Shown here piece after piece: positions 44,483 to 52,385 of a stretch of 64,000 bases of DNA. Where the stretch lies: the NCBI RefSeq assembly GCF_900172225.1, contig NZ_FWFO01000001.1, positions 1,488,001 through 1,552,000 on the forward strand. The letters run 5' to 3'. Every line of letters starts with the position of its first letter. Position 1 is the stretch's first letter. The position numbers and the translations under genes were made by a program. The notes beneath the pieces were generated by a model, which searched no databases, had not been told where the DNA came from, and saw nothing but the letters and a program-made list of their open reading frames with translations. This DNA comes from Falsiruegeria litorea R37 (lineage in GTDB: Bacteria; Pseudomonadota; Alphaproteobacteria; Rhodobacterales; Rhodobacteraceae).

Positions 44483-45088
44483 TCAGAACCGGTGCACGTA
44501 CGCCAGGCCAACCACAACAGGGTCGATCTTTGCTTCGCCGATGTTCGCGCCGTTCAGGCTGGCATCCGAGCGGATCTGCATCCAGCGCACGTTCAGACGC
44601 AGGGCACCATTGTCCGAGATCTGGTAATCGGCACCGGCGTTCAGCGCGACGCCAAAACTGTCGTCGAGGCTCAGGTTGCCCAAGGGAGAGGCTTCCTCGA
44701 AGAAGGTGGTATAGTTCAGACCGACGCCGACAAAGGGCTTGATCGCCGATTTGGTCGGAAAGTGGTAGTTGACCGAGAGGGTCGGCGGCAGGTGTTTGAC
44801 CGAACCCACTTTGCCCGCGCCCGCCAGCGAGACATCATGCTCGAACGGGGTCGCCAGCAACAGCTCGATGCCGATGTTGTCGCGCACGAAGTATTCGAAT
44901 GTCAGGGTCGGGCGGGTGTCATCCCCGATCGAGGCCGCGGCGCCTGCCAGCGTGCCGTTCGAGGATTTGGGATTGACGTTGGCAACACCGACACCGACGG
45001 TCCAGTCGCCTTGGGATTGGGCCAGAGCCGGAGCGGATACGGTGGCAAGCGCGGCAGCACAAACTGCGGCAGCTGTCAGGGATTTCAT
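44483..45088 (-). CDS. ompW: OmpW family outer-membrane beta-barrel protein
   Basis: 201 residues from the ATG at 45088, with a Sec signal peptide ending SAPALAQ (about residue 23). It is a small eight-stranded barrel: GDWTVGVGVANVNPKSSNG, LTFEYFVRDNIGIELLLATP, KHLPPTLSVNYHF, IKPFVGVGLNYTTFF and the closing VVGLAYVHRF ending in Phe, as required for barrel assembly. OmpW proteins transport small hydrophobic molecules and are FNR-controlled in E. coli. Two FNR-type boxes lie upstream. It is inserted on the opposite strand inside the leucine cluster. Confidence 0.92.
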   Translation of the reverse strand: MKSLTAAAVCAAALATVSAPALAQSQGDWTVGVGVANVNPKSSNGTLAGAAASIGDDTRPTLTFEYFVRDNIGIELLLATPFEHDVSLAGAGKVGSVKHLPPTLSVNYHFPTKSAIKPFVGVGLNYTTFFEEASPLGNLSLDDSFGVALNAGADYQISDNGALRLNVRWMQIRSDASLNGANIGEAKIDPVVVGLAYVHRF

Positions 45089-45161
45089 CAGAATGCCTAC
45101 TCTTTCTATTGTGAGTCTTTGCGAGACATCCCGGTTTTGAAACAGTGGCGGATCAGGTGCT

Positions 45162-45175
45162 CTGATCTGGATCAA
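45162..45175. promoter_or_regulatory. FNR-like box, imperfect (9 of 10)
   Basis: CTGAT-CTGG-ATCAA; read on the minus strand, TTGAT-CCAG-ATCAG. It lies 74 bases before ompW. Confidence 0.5.
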
Positions 45176-45205
45176 TTTTTGCATTCATATCATCCGGCAA
45201 GTGAT

Positions 45206-45219
45206 TTGATTTACATCAA
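45206..45219. promoter_or_regulatory. Perfect FNR/FnrL box
   Basis: TTGAT-TTAC-ATCAA matches the TTGAT-N4-ATCAA consensus exactly. It lies 118 bases from ompW and 52 bases from the acyl-CoA synthetase gene, so oxygen could control either. Confidence 0.7.
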
Positions 45220-45221
45220 AA

Positions 45222-45238
45222 AACGTCAAGTTGACGTT
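45222..45238. promoter_or_regulatory. 17-bp perfect palindrome before the acyl-CoA synthetase gene
   Basis: AACGTCAAGTTGACGTT has 8-base arms around one G, three bases from the FNR box and 33 bases from the start codon. ACGT-containing palindromes are used by MerR-type regulators such as LiuR of branched-chain amino acid catabolism; that link is an inference. Confidence 0.5.
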
Positions 45239-45270
45239 GCGATTTCAAGTGTTTCTGCTGGGGCCGCGTC

Positions 45271-46797
45271 ATGACTTTCGCTGAACGCATTCCCGGTTTG
45301 ACCGAGGCGGGCAGCTGGGACATCCCCGACCGTCTGAACATGGCGCGGCAATGTCTGTCACAAGACGCAGATCAGGTGGCCATCATCGACCTGACCGGCA
45401 CGGATCGCCGCGATGTAAGCTTTGGCGAATTGGCGGATAGGGTCGATGGTCTGGCGCGTGCCTTGATGGCACAGGTGCGTCCCGGGGACCGGGTTGGAGT
45501 GCTTCTCAGCCAATCGCCCTGGTGCGCGGCGGCGCATCTGGCGATCTGGAAGATCGGCGCGATCTCGGTACCTCTGTTCAAACTGTTCAAGCGTGACGCA
45601 CTGGCCTCGCGCGTCGGGGATGCGGGGGCCAAGCTGGTTCTGACCGATGCCGAAGGGGCTGTCTTGCTGGGTGATCTTGCGACGCCGCTGATGGTGGCCG
45701 AAATCGGGCAGCACGGCGCACCCGTTGATTTTGTCGACACCGGTCCCGAGGATCCGGCCGTGCTGATCTATACAAGCGGCACCACTGGCACGCCCAAGGG
45801 CGCACTACATGGCCATCGTGTGCTCACTGGCCATCTGCCAGGTGTTTCGATCAGCCACAACCACCTGCGCCCGGGCGATTGCCTGTGGACGCCGGCCGAT
45901 TGGGCGTGGATCGGCGGGCTGTTTGATGTGCTGATGCCGGGGCTGGCGCTTGGCATTCCTGTGGTCGCGGCGCGGTTGGACAAATTCACGCCGGAGGCTT
46001 GCGCCGGCATCGTGGCGCGCGGCGATGTGCGCAACGTGTTCTTTCCCCCCACAGCCCTGCGCATGTTGAAAGCGGCGGGGCAGGGGCTCGACGGTCTGCG
46101 CTCGGTTGCCTCTGGTGGAGAGCCCCTGGGCGCGGAGATGCTCGCTTGGGGCGAACGTTCCTTTGGGCTGACGATCAACGAATTCTACGGCCAGACCGAA
46201 TGCAACATGACGGTGTCGTCCTGTGGTGTGGATTTCCCGGTTCTGCCCGGTTGCATCGGCAAGCCGGTGCCGGGGCATGAGGTTGCGGTGATCGACGAGG
46301 ATGGCAAACCAACGAATGAAGAGGGCGATGTGGCGGTCCGGCGCGGCTCGGCCTCGATGCTGCTGGAATACTGGAAACGGCCCCGGGAAACGGCGGAGAA
46401 GTTCCGGGGCGAGTGGCTGATCACCGGCGACCGCGGTGTGTGGGACGGTGAATATCTGCGCTTTGTGGGGCGCGATGATGATGTCATCACCTCGGCCGGC
46501 TACCGCATCGGCCCGGCTGAGATCGAAGATTGCCTGCTGACCCATCCGGGCGTGGCCACCGTGGGTGTGGTCGGCAAACCCGACCCGCTGCGTACCGAGA
46601 TCGTCAAGGCCTATGTGGTGCGCAAAGAAGGGGCTGAAGTCAGCGCCGAGGAGTTGCAGGCCTGGGTCAAGGACCGGCTGGCGCAGTATTCCTATCCGCG
46701 CGAGATCGCTTTTCTGGAGGCTCTGCCGATGACGGTGACGGGGAAGGTCATTCGGAAAGAGTTGAAGGCGCGGGCTGCAGGGGAGAGGGTGAAATGA
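45271..46797 (+). CDS. AMP-dependent acyl-CoA synthetase
   Basis: 508 residues of the ANL superfamily. The P-loop is IYTSGTTGTPKGALHGH, the adenine site NEFYGQTECNMT, the hinge and Asp region EWLITGDRGVWDGEYLRFVG, and the catalytic Lys in VTGKVIRKELK. It would activate an organic acid to its CoA ester. Being in the leucine operon, isovalerate, methylcrotonate or a similar short branched acid is likely, but it is shorter than acetoacetyl-CoA synthetases. Its stop overlaps the next start (ATGA). Confidence 0.88.
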   Translation: MTFAERIPGLTEAGSWDIPDRLNMARQCLSQDADQVAIIDLTGTDRRDVSFGELADRVDGLARALMAQVRPGDRVGVLLSQSPWCAAAHLAIWKIGAISVPLFKLFKRDALASRVGDAGAKLVLTDAEGAVLLGDLATPLMVAEIGQHGAPVDFVDTGPEDPAVLIYTSGTTGTPKGALHGHRVLTGHLPGVSISHNHLRPGDCLWTPADWAWIGGLFDVLMPGLALGIPVVAARLDKFTPEACAGIVARGDVRNVFFPPTALRMLKAAGQGLDGLRSVASGGEPLGAEMLAWGERSFGLTINEFYGQTECNMTVSSCGVDFPVLPGCIGKPVPGHEVAVIDEDGKPTNEEGDVAVRRGSASMLLEYWKRPRETAEKFRGEWLITGDRGVWDGEYLRFVGRDDDVITSAGYRIGPAEIEDCLLTHPGVATVGVVGKPDPLRTEIVKAYVVRKEGAEVSAEELQAWVKDRLAQYSYPREIAFLEALPMTVTGKVIRKELKARAAGERVK

Positions 46798-47264
46798 TTG
46801 GTCGAAACTTGTTTATAATGATTGCCTCGTTGTTTTTGGCTGGCGCGGAGTTGGCGAGCGCCGACATTTTGCCGGTAGAAAAATTCGACATCTGTCTTTC
46901 AAAGCTGCCGAAGCTGGGCGCGCGGATGGGAGACTACCATTGTGTGTCAGATCTGAGATCTGCTTGCGAAGCATTTTCTACCCCTGATCCTGCTGAGGCA
47001 TGCTTTCAGGCAGCGGCAAAGAATTTGACAGATAAAACCAACCAGATACTTGCCGAAATCGATGAGCTCACTTGCGACGGAAAAAGATTGGTTCCGGCCG
47101 CACAGAACATGATCGCTTCTATTTCTCAAACCCGGGAGTGGGGGTGTGAAGGTACATACCTTGGCGAGTGGGAATGCACGCTTAAGGTCGAAGCACGAAA
47201 CTGGGAAAGTGCTCGTTTCGTTCGTAACGCCGCAGTTACAGAAGAAAAAGGGGCGTGTCCGTGA
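46794..47264 (+). CDS. Secreted cysteine-rich protein of unknown function
   Basis: A 156-residue protein not recognised. It has a signal peptide (residues 1-23, [17 protein letters not shown]) and then eight cysteines in the mature part (FDIC, YHC, SAC, EAC, LTC, WGC, WEC, GAC), suggesting four disulfides in the periplasm or outside. Codon use is visibly more AT-rich than its neighbours (for example TTGTTTATAATGATTGCC at the 5' end), hinting at separate origin. It is coupled to the acyl-CoA synthetase by a 4-base overlap and sits inside the leucine operon. Confidence 0.65.
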   Translation: MIGRNLFIMIASLFLAGAELASADILPVEKFDICLSKLPKLGARMGDYHCVSDLRSACEAFSTPDPAEACFQAAAKNLTDKTNQILAEIDELTCDGKRLVPAAQNMIASISQTREWGCEGTYLGEWECTLKVEARNWESARFVRNAAVTEEKGACP

Positions 47265-47295
47265 GGAGAAGCTGGGCCCAGTTAGGAGAACCGAA

Positions 47296-48900
47296 ATGAA
47301 ACTCACATCCAAAGCCATGCCCTCCTCGGACGGCTTCAAACAGAACCGCGCGGCGCATCTGGATGCGCTCTCGCAGATCAGCGAGGCGGCTGAGGATGCG
47401 CGTCTTGGCGGTGGTGAGAAATCCCGTGCCCGCCACGAAAGCCGGGGCAAGATGCTGCCGCGCCGCCGGGTGGCGAACCTGCTTGATCCGGGCTCTCCGT
47501 TTCTTGAGGTTGGAGCGACAGCGGCCCACAATATGTACGACAACGCGGCCCCGGCGGCGGGTGTTGTGGCGGGCATTGGTCGGGTGCACGGGCAAGAGGT
47601 CATGGTGGTCTGCAACGATGCCACGGTGAAGGGCGGCACCTATTTCCCGATGACGGTCAAGAAACACCTGCGCGCGCAGGAGATTGCCGAGGAAAACCAT
47701 CTGCCCTGCATCTATCTGGTCGACAGCGGTGGTGCGAACTTGCCGCAACAGGACGAGGTGTTCCCCGACCGCGACCACTTTGGCCGCATCTTCTATAATC
47801 AGGCGCGGATGTCGTCCAAGGGAATCCCGCAGATCGCGGTGGTCATGGGGTCGTGCACGGCGGGCGGAGCGTATGTGCCTGCCATGTCCGACGTCACCAT
47901 CATCGTCAAGGAACAGGGCACCATCTTCCTTGCCGGTCCGCCGCTGGTCAAGGCCGCGACGGGTGAGGTGGTGAGCGCCGAGGATCTGGGCGGCGGCGAT
48001 GTCCATACACGCTTGTCAGGTGTGGCGGATTACCTGGCCGAGGATGATGCGCATGCTCTGGCCTTGGCGCGGCGCGCGGTGCAATCGCTCAACATCACCA
48101 AGCCGCTGACCGTGAACTGGGCCAATCCCGAAGAGCCTGCCTATGACCCCGAAGAAATCCTGGGCGTCGTCCCCGGCGACCTGCGCACACCGTATGACAT
48201 CCGCGAGGTGATCGCGCGTCTGGTCGATGGATCACGCTTTGACGAGTTCAAGCCTCGGTTCGGCGAGACGCTGGTGACCGGCTTTGCTCACCTCAAAGGT
48301 TGCCCCATCGGCATCATCGCCAACAACGGGGTGCTGTTCTCCGAGGCCGCCCAAAAGGGCGCGCATTTTGTCGAGCTCTGCTCGCAGCGCAAGATCCCGC
48401 TGGTCTTCCTGCAAAACATCACTGGCTTCATGGTGGGGCGCAAATACGAAAACGAAGGCATTGCGCGGCACGGGGCCAAGATGGTGACCGCCGTGGCCTC
48501 GACCAATGTGCCCAAGATCACCATGCTGGTGGGGGGCTCGTTCGGGGCGGGCAACTACGGCATGGCGGGGCGGGCCTATCAGCCGCGCTTTCTGTGGACC
48601 TGGCCGAACTCGCGCATTTCGGTCATGGGCGGCGAACAGGCCGCAGGCGTGCTGGCCACCGTCAAACGCGACGCCATCGAGCGGCAGGGTGGGGCGTGGT
48701 CGATCGAAGAAGAGGCCGAATTCAAGCGCCCCACAATTGAGATGTTCGAGGAGCAGAGCCACCCGCTCTATGCCTCGGCGCGTCTATGGGATGATGGCAT
48801 CATCGATCCGCGCAAATCGCGGGATGTGCTGGCGCTCTCTCTTAGTGCGGCGCTGAACGCCCCGATCGAAGAGACGCGCTTTGGCGTGTTCCGGATGTAA
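47296..48900 (+). CDS. mccB: Methylcrotonyl-CoA carboxylase carboxyltransferase (beta) subunit
   Basis: 534 residues from the ATG at 47296 after AGGAGAACC; the frame runs upstream through the previous gene but homology starts here. It transfers CO2 from biotin to 3-methylcrotonyl-CoA. Signatures: [40 protein letters not shown], the oxyanion region [17 protein letters not shown], and the second half [20 protein letters not shown] followed by [16 protein letters not shown]. The length matches the family. Mcc gene symbols are equivalent to liuB. Confidence 0.95.
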   Translation: MKLTSKAMPSSDGFKQNRAAHLDALSQISEAAEDARLGGGEKSRARHESRGKMLPRRRVANLLDPGSPFLEVGATAAHNMYDNAAPAAGVVAGIGRVHGQEVMVVCNDATVKGGTYFPMTVKKHLRAQEIAEENHLPCIYLVDSGGANLPQQDEVFPDRDHFGRIFYNQARMSSKGIPQIAVVMGSCTAGGAYVPAMSDVTIIVKEQGTIFLAGPPLVKAATGEVVSAEDLGGGDVHTRLSGVADYLAEDDAHALALARRAVQSLNITKPLTVNWANPEEPAYDPEEILGVVPGDLRTPYDIREVIARLVDGSRFDEFKPRFGETLVTGFAHLKGCPIGIIANNGVLFSEAAQKGAHFVELCSQRKIPLVFLQNITGFMVGRKYENEGIARHGAKMVTAVASTNVPKITMLVGGSFGAGNYGMAGRAYQPRFLWTWPNSRISVMGGEQAAGVLATVKRDAIERQGGAWSIEEEAEFKRPTIEMFEEQSHPLYASARLWDDGIIDPRKSRDVLALSLSAALNAPIEETRFGVFRM

Positions 48901-48902
48901 TC

Positions 48903-48959
48903 CTCTTCCTCTTGCCAGAAATATCCTCGGGGGTCCGGGGGCAGACAGCCCCCGGTCCG
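48903..48959 (-). repeat. Dispersed hairpin-plus-tail repeat, copy 3 (inverted)
   Basis: Read on the minus strand: GGGGGC-TGTCT-GCCCCC, GGACCCCCGA, then GGATATTTCTGGCAAGAGG and AAGAGG. The tail has one mismatch to copies 1 and 2. It fills most of the mccB-mccA gap. Confidence 0.7.
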
Positions 48960-48984
48960 ACGCTCAAAACAAAGGACTACGCCG

Positions 48985-50934
48985 ATGTTTGACACAATTC
49001 TAATTGCAAACCGTGGTGAAATCGCCTGCCGCGTGATGGACACGGCCCGCTCCATGGGCGTCAAAACCGTGGCTGTTTACTCTGACGCCGATGCGGGTGC
49101 GAAACATGTCGAGAAAGCCGACCGCGCGGTGCACATCGGTGGACCTGCACCGGCGGACAGCTACCTGCGGGGCGATGTGATCATCCAGGCCGCGCTCGAT
49201 ACTGGCGCGCAGGCGATCCACCCCGGCTATGGCTTTCTGTCCGAGAACCCCGATTTCGTGGATGCGGTCGAGGCGGCGGGCCTGACCTTTATCGGTCCCT
49301 CTGCCAAGGCGATCCGGGCCATGGGGCTCAAGGATGCGGCCAAGGCGTTGATGGAAGAGGCAGGCGTTCCGGTGGTCCCCGGTTATCATGGTGCCAATCA
49401 GGAGCCCGCGTTCCTGGCAGAGCAGGCTGCGGAAATCGGCTATCCGGTGCTGATCAAGGCCGTAGCAGGCGGCGGTGGCAAGGGGATGCGGCTGGTCGAA
49501 GACGCTGCTGATTTCGCTGCTGCACTTGAGAGTGCCCAGGGTGAGGCGACCACGGCCTTTGGCAACCCGGATGTGCTGATTGAGAAGTTCGTGCAAAAAC
49601 CGCGCCATATCGAGGTTCAGGTGTTTGGCGACGGCACCCATGCGGTGCATCTGTTCGAACGGGATTGCTCGTTGCAGCGCCGCCATCAGAAGGTGATCGA
49701 AGAGGCACCCGCTCCCGGCATGACAGCCGAGATGCGTGAAGCGATGGGGCAGGCTGGGGTTCTTGCGGCTGAGGCAATCGGCTACTCTGGCGCGGGCACA
49801 GTTGAGTTCATAGTAGACGGCTCGGGCGGGGGAACGGGCGGGCTGCACCCGGATCACTTCTGGTTCATGGAGATGAATACGCGCCTGCAGGTGGAGCATC
49901 CTGTGACCGAGGAAATCACCGGCGTGGATCTGGTGGAGTGGCAATTGCGGGTGGCCTCAGGCGAGTCCCTGCCTGCGCAACAATCGGACTTGAACTTCAC
50001 CGGTCACGCGTTTGAGGCGCGGATCTATGCCGAGGATGTGCCCAAGGGCTTCTTGCCTGCTACCGGTACAGTGACTCATCTGGACTTTCCCGAAGACGCG
50101 CGCATCGACAGCGGTGTGCGCTGTGGTGATACGATCAGCCCCTGGTATGATCCGATGATTGCCAAGGTGACGGTCTACGGCCCCACCCGTGGAGCCGCCC
50201 TGCGAAAGCTGGAGCGTGCTTTGCGGTGGACCGATGTGGGCGGGACGGTGACCAATGTCTCGTTCCTGAGTGTGCTGTCGGCGCAGCCTGATTTTGTGGC
50301 TGGCAACATGGACACTGGCCTGATTGATCGCGAGTTGGATTCGCTGACACCTGCGCCGGTGGCCTGCACCAAGGCACGCTCGATTGCGGCACTGGCGGCG
50401 CTCGGGTTGCAGGATGGCGCGGGGGAGGAGGGCGGCTTCACCCTCTGGGGGCCGCTTGGCTGGGACGTGACGCTGACCCATCATGATGAGACGTTCGAGG
50501 CCCGTGTTCTGGCCGAGGGACCTGAGAGCTTCACCGTGGCGTTGCCGGATGTGACGCATCACGTCAGCCGCCGCGACGGCACCTGGTGGGTGGATGCCAC
50601 CAAAGTGCAGGCGCGCGTGTCGCACGTTGGCGATGAGGTCACAGTGTTCTGGGGCAACGGCTATCGCTTTGTCGTGACCGACCCGCTGGACCGTGATGCG
50701 GCCGCGGGGGGCGACGGCAACGTGATCGAGGCGCCGATGCCGGGTCTGGTCAAGGCGGTCTTTGCCGAAGCGGGGCAGGCCGTAAGCGAAGGCGACCGTT
50801 TGGCCATTCTGGAGGCGATGAAGATGGAGCATTCGCTGCTGGCCGCGCGTGATGGCGTGGTTGCCGAGGTTCTGGCCGAGGCCGGCGCGCAGGTCGAAGC
50901 CGGGGCTGCTCTGGTGCGGCTGGAAGAGGAATAA
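48985..50934 (+). CDS. mccA: Methylcrotonyl-CoA carboxylase biotin-carboxylase (alpha) subunit
   Basis: 649 residues. The biotin carboxylase domain covers about residues 1-450: LIANRGEIACRVMDTARSMG, ATP-grasp glycine loop VAGGGGKGMRLV, MEMNTRLQVEHPVTEEITG. A middle coupling domain follows, then the C-terminal biotinyl domain with EAMKMEHS, where Lys613 carries biotin. It carboxylates biotin with ATP and bicarbonate and pairs with the beta subunit just upstream. Repeat elements flank it on both sides. Confidence 0.96.
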   Translation: MFDTILIANRGEIACRVMDTARSMGVKTVAVYSDADAGAKHVEKADRAVHIGGPAPADSYLRGDVIIQAALDTGAQAIHPGYGFLSENPDFVDAVEAAGLTFIGPSAKAIRAMGLKDAAKALMEEAGVPVVPGYHGANQEPAFLAEQAAEIGYPVLIKAVAGGGGKGMRLVEDAADFAAALESAQGEATTAFGNPDVLIEKFVQKPRHIEVQVFGDGTHAVHLFERDCSLQRRHQKVIEEAPAPGMTAEMREAMGQAGVLAAEAIGYSGAGTVEFIVDGSGGGTGGLHPDHFWFMEMNTRLQVEHPVTEEITGVDLVEWQLRVASGESLPAQQSDLNFTGHAFEARIYAEDVPKGFLPATGTVTHLDFPEDARIDSGVRCGDTISPWYDPMIAKVTVYGPTRGAALRKLERALRWTDVGGTVTNVSFLSVLSAQPDFVAGNMDTGLIDRELDSLTPAPVACTKARSIAALAALGLQDGAGEEGGFTLWGPLGWDVTLTHHDETFEARVLAEGPESFTVALPDVTHHVSRRDGTWWVDATKVQARVSHVGDEVTVFWGNGYRFVVTDPLDRDAAAGGDGNVIEAPMPGLVKAVFAEAGQAVSEGDRLAILEAMKMEHSLLAARDGVVAEVLAEAGAQVEAGAALVRLEEE

Positions 50935-50940
50935 GCCAAC

Positions 50941-50997
50941 CCCATCGCCCGTTGTGGGCGGTGGGATTTCCGTATTTGGAACGAGAAGAAGCAGGGG
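50941..50997 (+). repeat. Dispersed hairpin-plus-tail repeat, copy 4 (diverged)
   Basis: CCCATCGCCC-GTTGT-GGGCGGTGGG (10-bp stem, one G-T pair, 50941-50965) followed by CCGTATTTGGAACGAGAAGA. The tail is recognisably the same layout as copies 1-3 but with many substitutions. Confidence 0.5.
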
Positions 50998-51006
50998 GCA
51001 TGCGCC

Positions 51007-51861
51007 ATGGGTGATCGGGTCGAGATATTCGAGATGGGGCCTCGGGACGGGCTGCAGAACGAAAAGCGTGAGATTCCGGTGGCAGAGAAGATCGCACTGG
51101 TCGACTGCCTCAGCCGGGCGGGGTTCCGCCGGATCGAGGTGGCCAGTTTCGTCTCGCCCAAATGGGTGCCGCAGATGGCAGGCTCGGGCGAGGTTCTGGC
51201 CGGCATCACCCGTGCGGACGGCGTAAGCTATGCTGCGCTGACGCCGAATATGCGCGGATATCAGGATGCGGTAGCGGCCCAGGCGGATGAGATCGCAGTC
51301 TTTGCCTCTGCCTCGGAAGGGTTTTCCAAGGCCAATATCAACGCCACCATCGCCGAGAGCATCGCGCGATTTGTGCCGATCCTTGAAGCCGCGCGTGAGA
51401 TTGGATTGCCGGTGCGGGGCTATGTCTCTTGCGTGACCGACTGCCCCTTTGACGGGCCAACCCCGCCGGGGCGGGTGGCCGAGGTGGCCGGGCGTCTGTT
51501 GGATCTGGGCTGCTATGAGGTCTCGCTGGGGGATACAGTCGGGCAGGGCACGCCCGAGAGCATCACAGCGATGTTGGGAGCGGCTCTGGATCGGGTACCC
51601 GCCGCAAAACTCGCCGGGCATTACCACGATACCGCTGGCCGGGCGCTGATCAACATCGACGCTTCGCTGGAGTTGGGAGTGCGTGTCTTTGATGCGGCCG
51701 TTGGTGGTTTGGGCGGCTGCCCTTATGCGCCGGGTGCTGCGGGTAACGTGGCAACTGAGGCCGTTGTGAACCATCTGACCGAACAAGGCTATGAAACCGG
51801 ATTGGACATGGCCGTTCTGGATGAGGCGGCGCAGATGGCCCGCATGATGCGGACAGGGTGA
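51007..51861 (+). CDS. Hydroxymethylglutaryl-CoA lyase
   Basis: A 284-residue TIM-barrel lyase splitting HMG-CoA into acetyl-CoA and acetoacetate, the last leucine step. Signatures: EMGPRDGLQNEKREIPVAEK, IEVASFVSPKWVPQMA, the metal-site YHDTAGRALINID and the active-site Cys loop VGGLGGCPYAPGAAGN. The gene is often called mvaB, hmgL or liuE. The kinase gene follows immediately after its stop. Confidence 0.95.
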   Translation: MGDRVEIFEMGPRDGLQNEKREIPVAEKIALVDCLSRAGFRRIEVASFVSPKWVPQMAGSGEVLAGITRADGVSYAALTPNMRGYQDAVAAQADEIAVFASASEGFSKANINATIAESIARFVPILEAAREIGLPVRGYVSCVTDCPFDGPTPPGRVAEVAGRLLDLGCYEVSLGDTVGQGTPESITAMLGAALDRVPAAKLAGHYHDTAGRALINIDASLELGVRVFDAAVGGLGGCPYAPGAAGNVATEAVVNHLTEQGYETGLDMAVLDEAAQMARMMRTG

Positions 51862-52383
51862 GTGCCGGTTCTGATGTCTCTCACCGGATTGCCGGGCGTA
51901 GGTAAGTCCACGATTGCCAAGCGGGTGGCCAAAGACACTGGTGCGCTGTGGTTGTGGATTGATCAGATCGAGGTGGCGATGAAGGCCTCTCACATGGTGA
52001 CGGATGATCTGGCCGATGCGGGTTATGCCGCCGCGCAGGCTGTGGCCAGAGGGGCCTTGCGTCAGGGGTTCGACGTCATCGCAGACTGTGTGAACCCCAT
52101 CATGCTGACACGCGCGGCATGGCGGGCGTTGGCGGACGATACGGGTGCCCGTTTCATCACGGTCGAACTGAAGTGCTCGGATCAGGACGCGCATCGCCGC
52201 AGGATTGAAACGCGGCAGATCGATTTGCCGGGTTGGGTCGGTCCCGACTGGCAGGCAGTCCAAGACCGCACCTATGAGCCGATGCTGGATGCGGATGTGA
52301 GATTGGATACGGGCCTGACCTCGGTCGAGGCCGCCGTTGAAAGATTGAGCCGGGCCCTTGAGGCGGCGAAACAGGAGACTTGA
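51862..52383 (+). CDS. P-loop kinase-like ATPase within the leucine operon
   Basis: 173 residues from a GTG that directly follows the lyase stop codon. Walker A is GLPGVGKSTIAKR (residues 9-21). The organisation (WLWIDQIEVAM, then DVIADCVNPIMLTRAAW, and AHRRRIETRQ) resembles the AAA_33 / gluconate- or adenylylsulfate-kinase-like group of small-molecule kinases. No substrate is apparent. It is squeezed between two leucine-degradation genes, overlapping the region of the hydratase ribosome site, so it is co-expressed; its role in the pathway is unknown. Confidence 0.75.
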   Translation: MPVLMSLTGLPGVGKSTIAKRVAKDTGALWLWIDQIEVAMKASHMVTDDLADAGYAAAQAVARGALRQGFDVIADCVNPIMLTRAAWRALADDTGARFITVELKCSDQDAHRRRIETRQIDLPGWVGPDWQAVQDRTYEPMLDADVRLDTGLTSVEAAVERLSRALEAAKQET

Positions 52384-52385
52384 GC

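Noticed and set aside
49957-52263. 768-codon minus-strand frame opposite mccA and HMG-CoA lyase
   Set aside because: Crosses three well-supported genes and shows no family signature.
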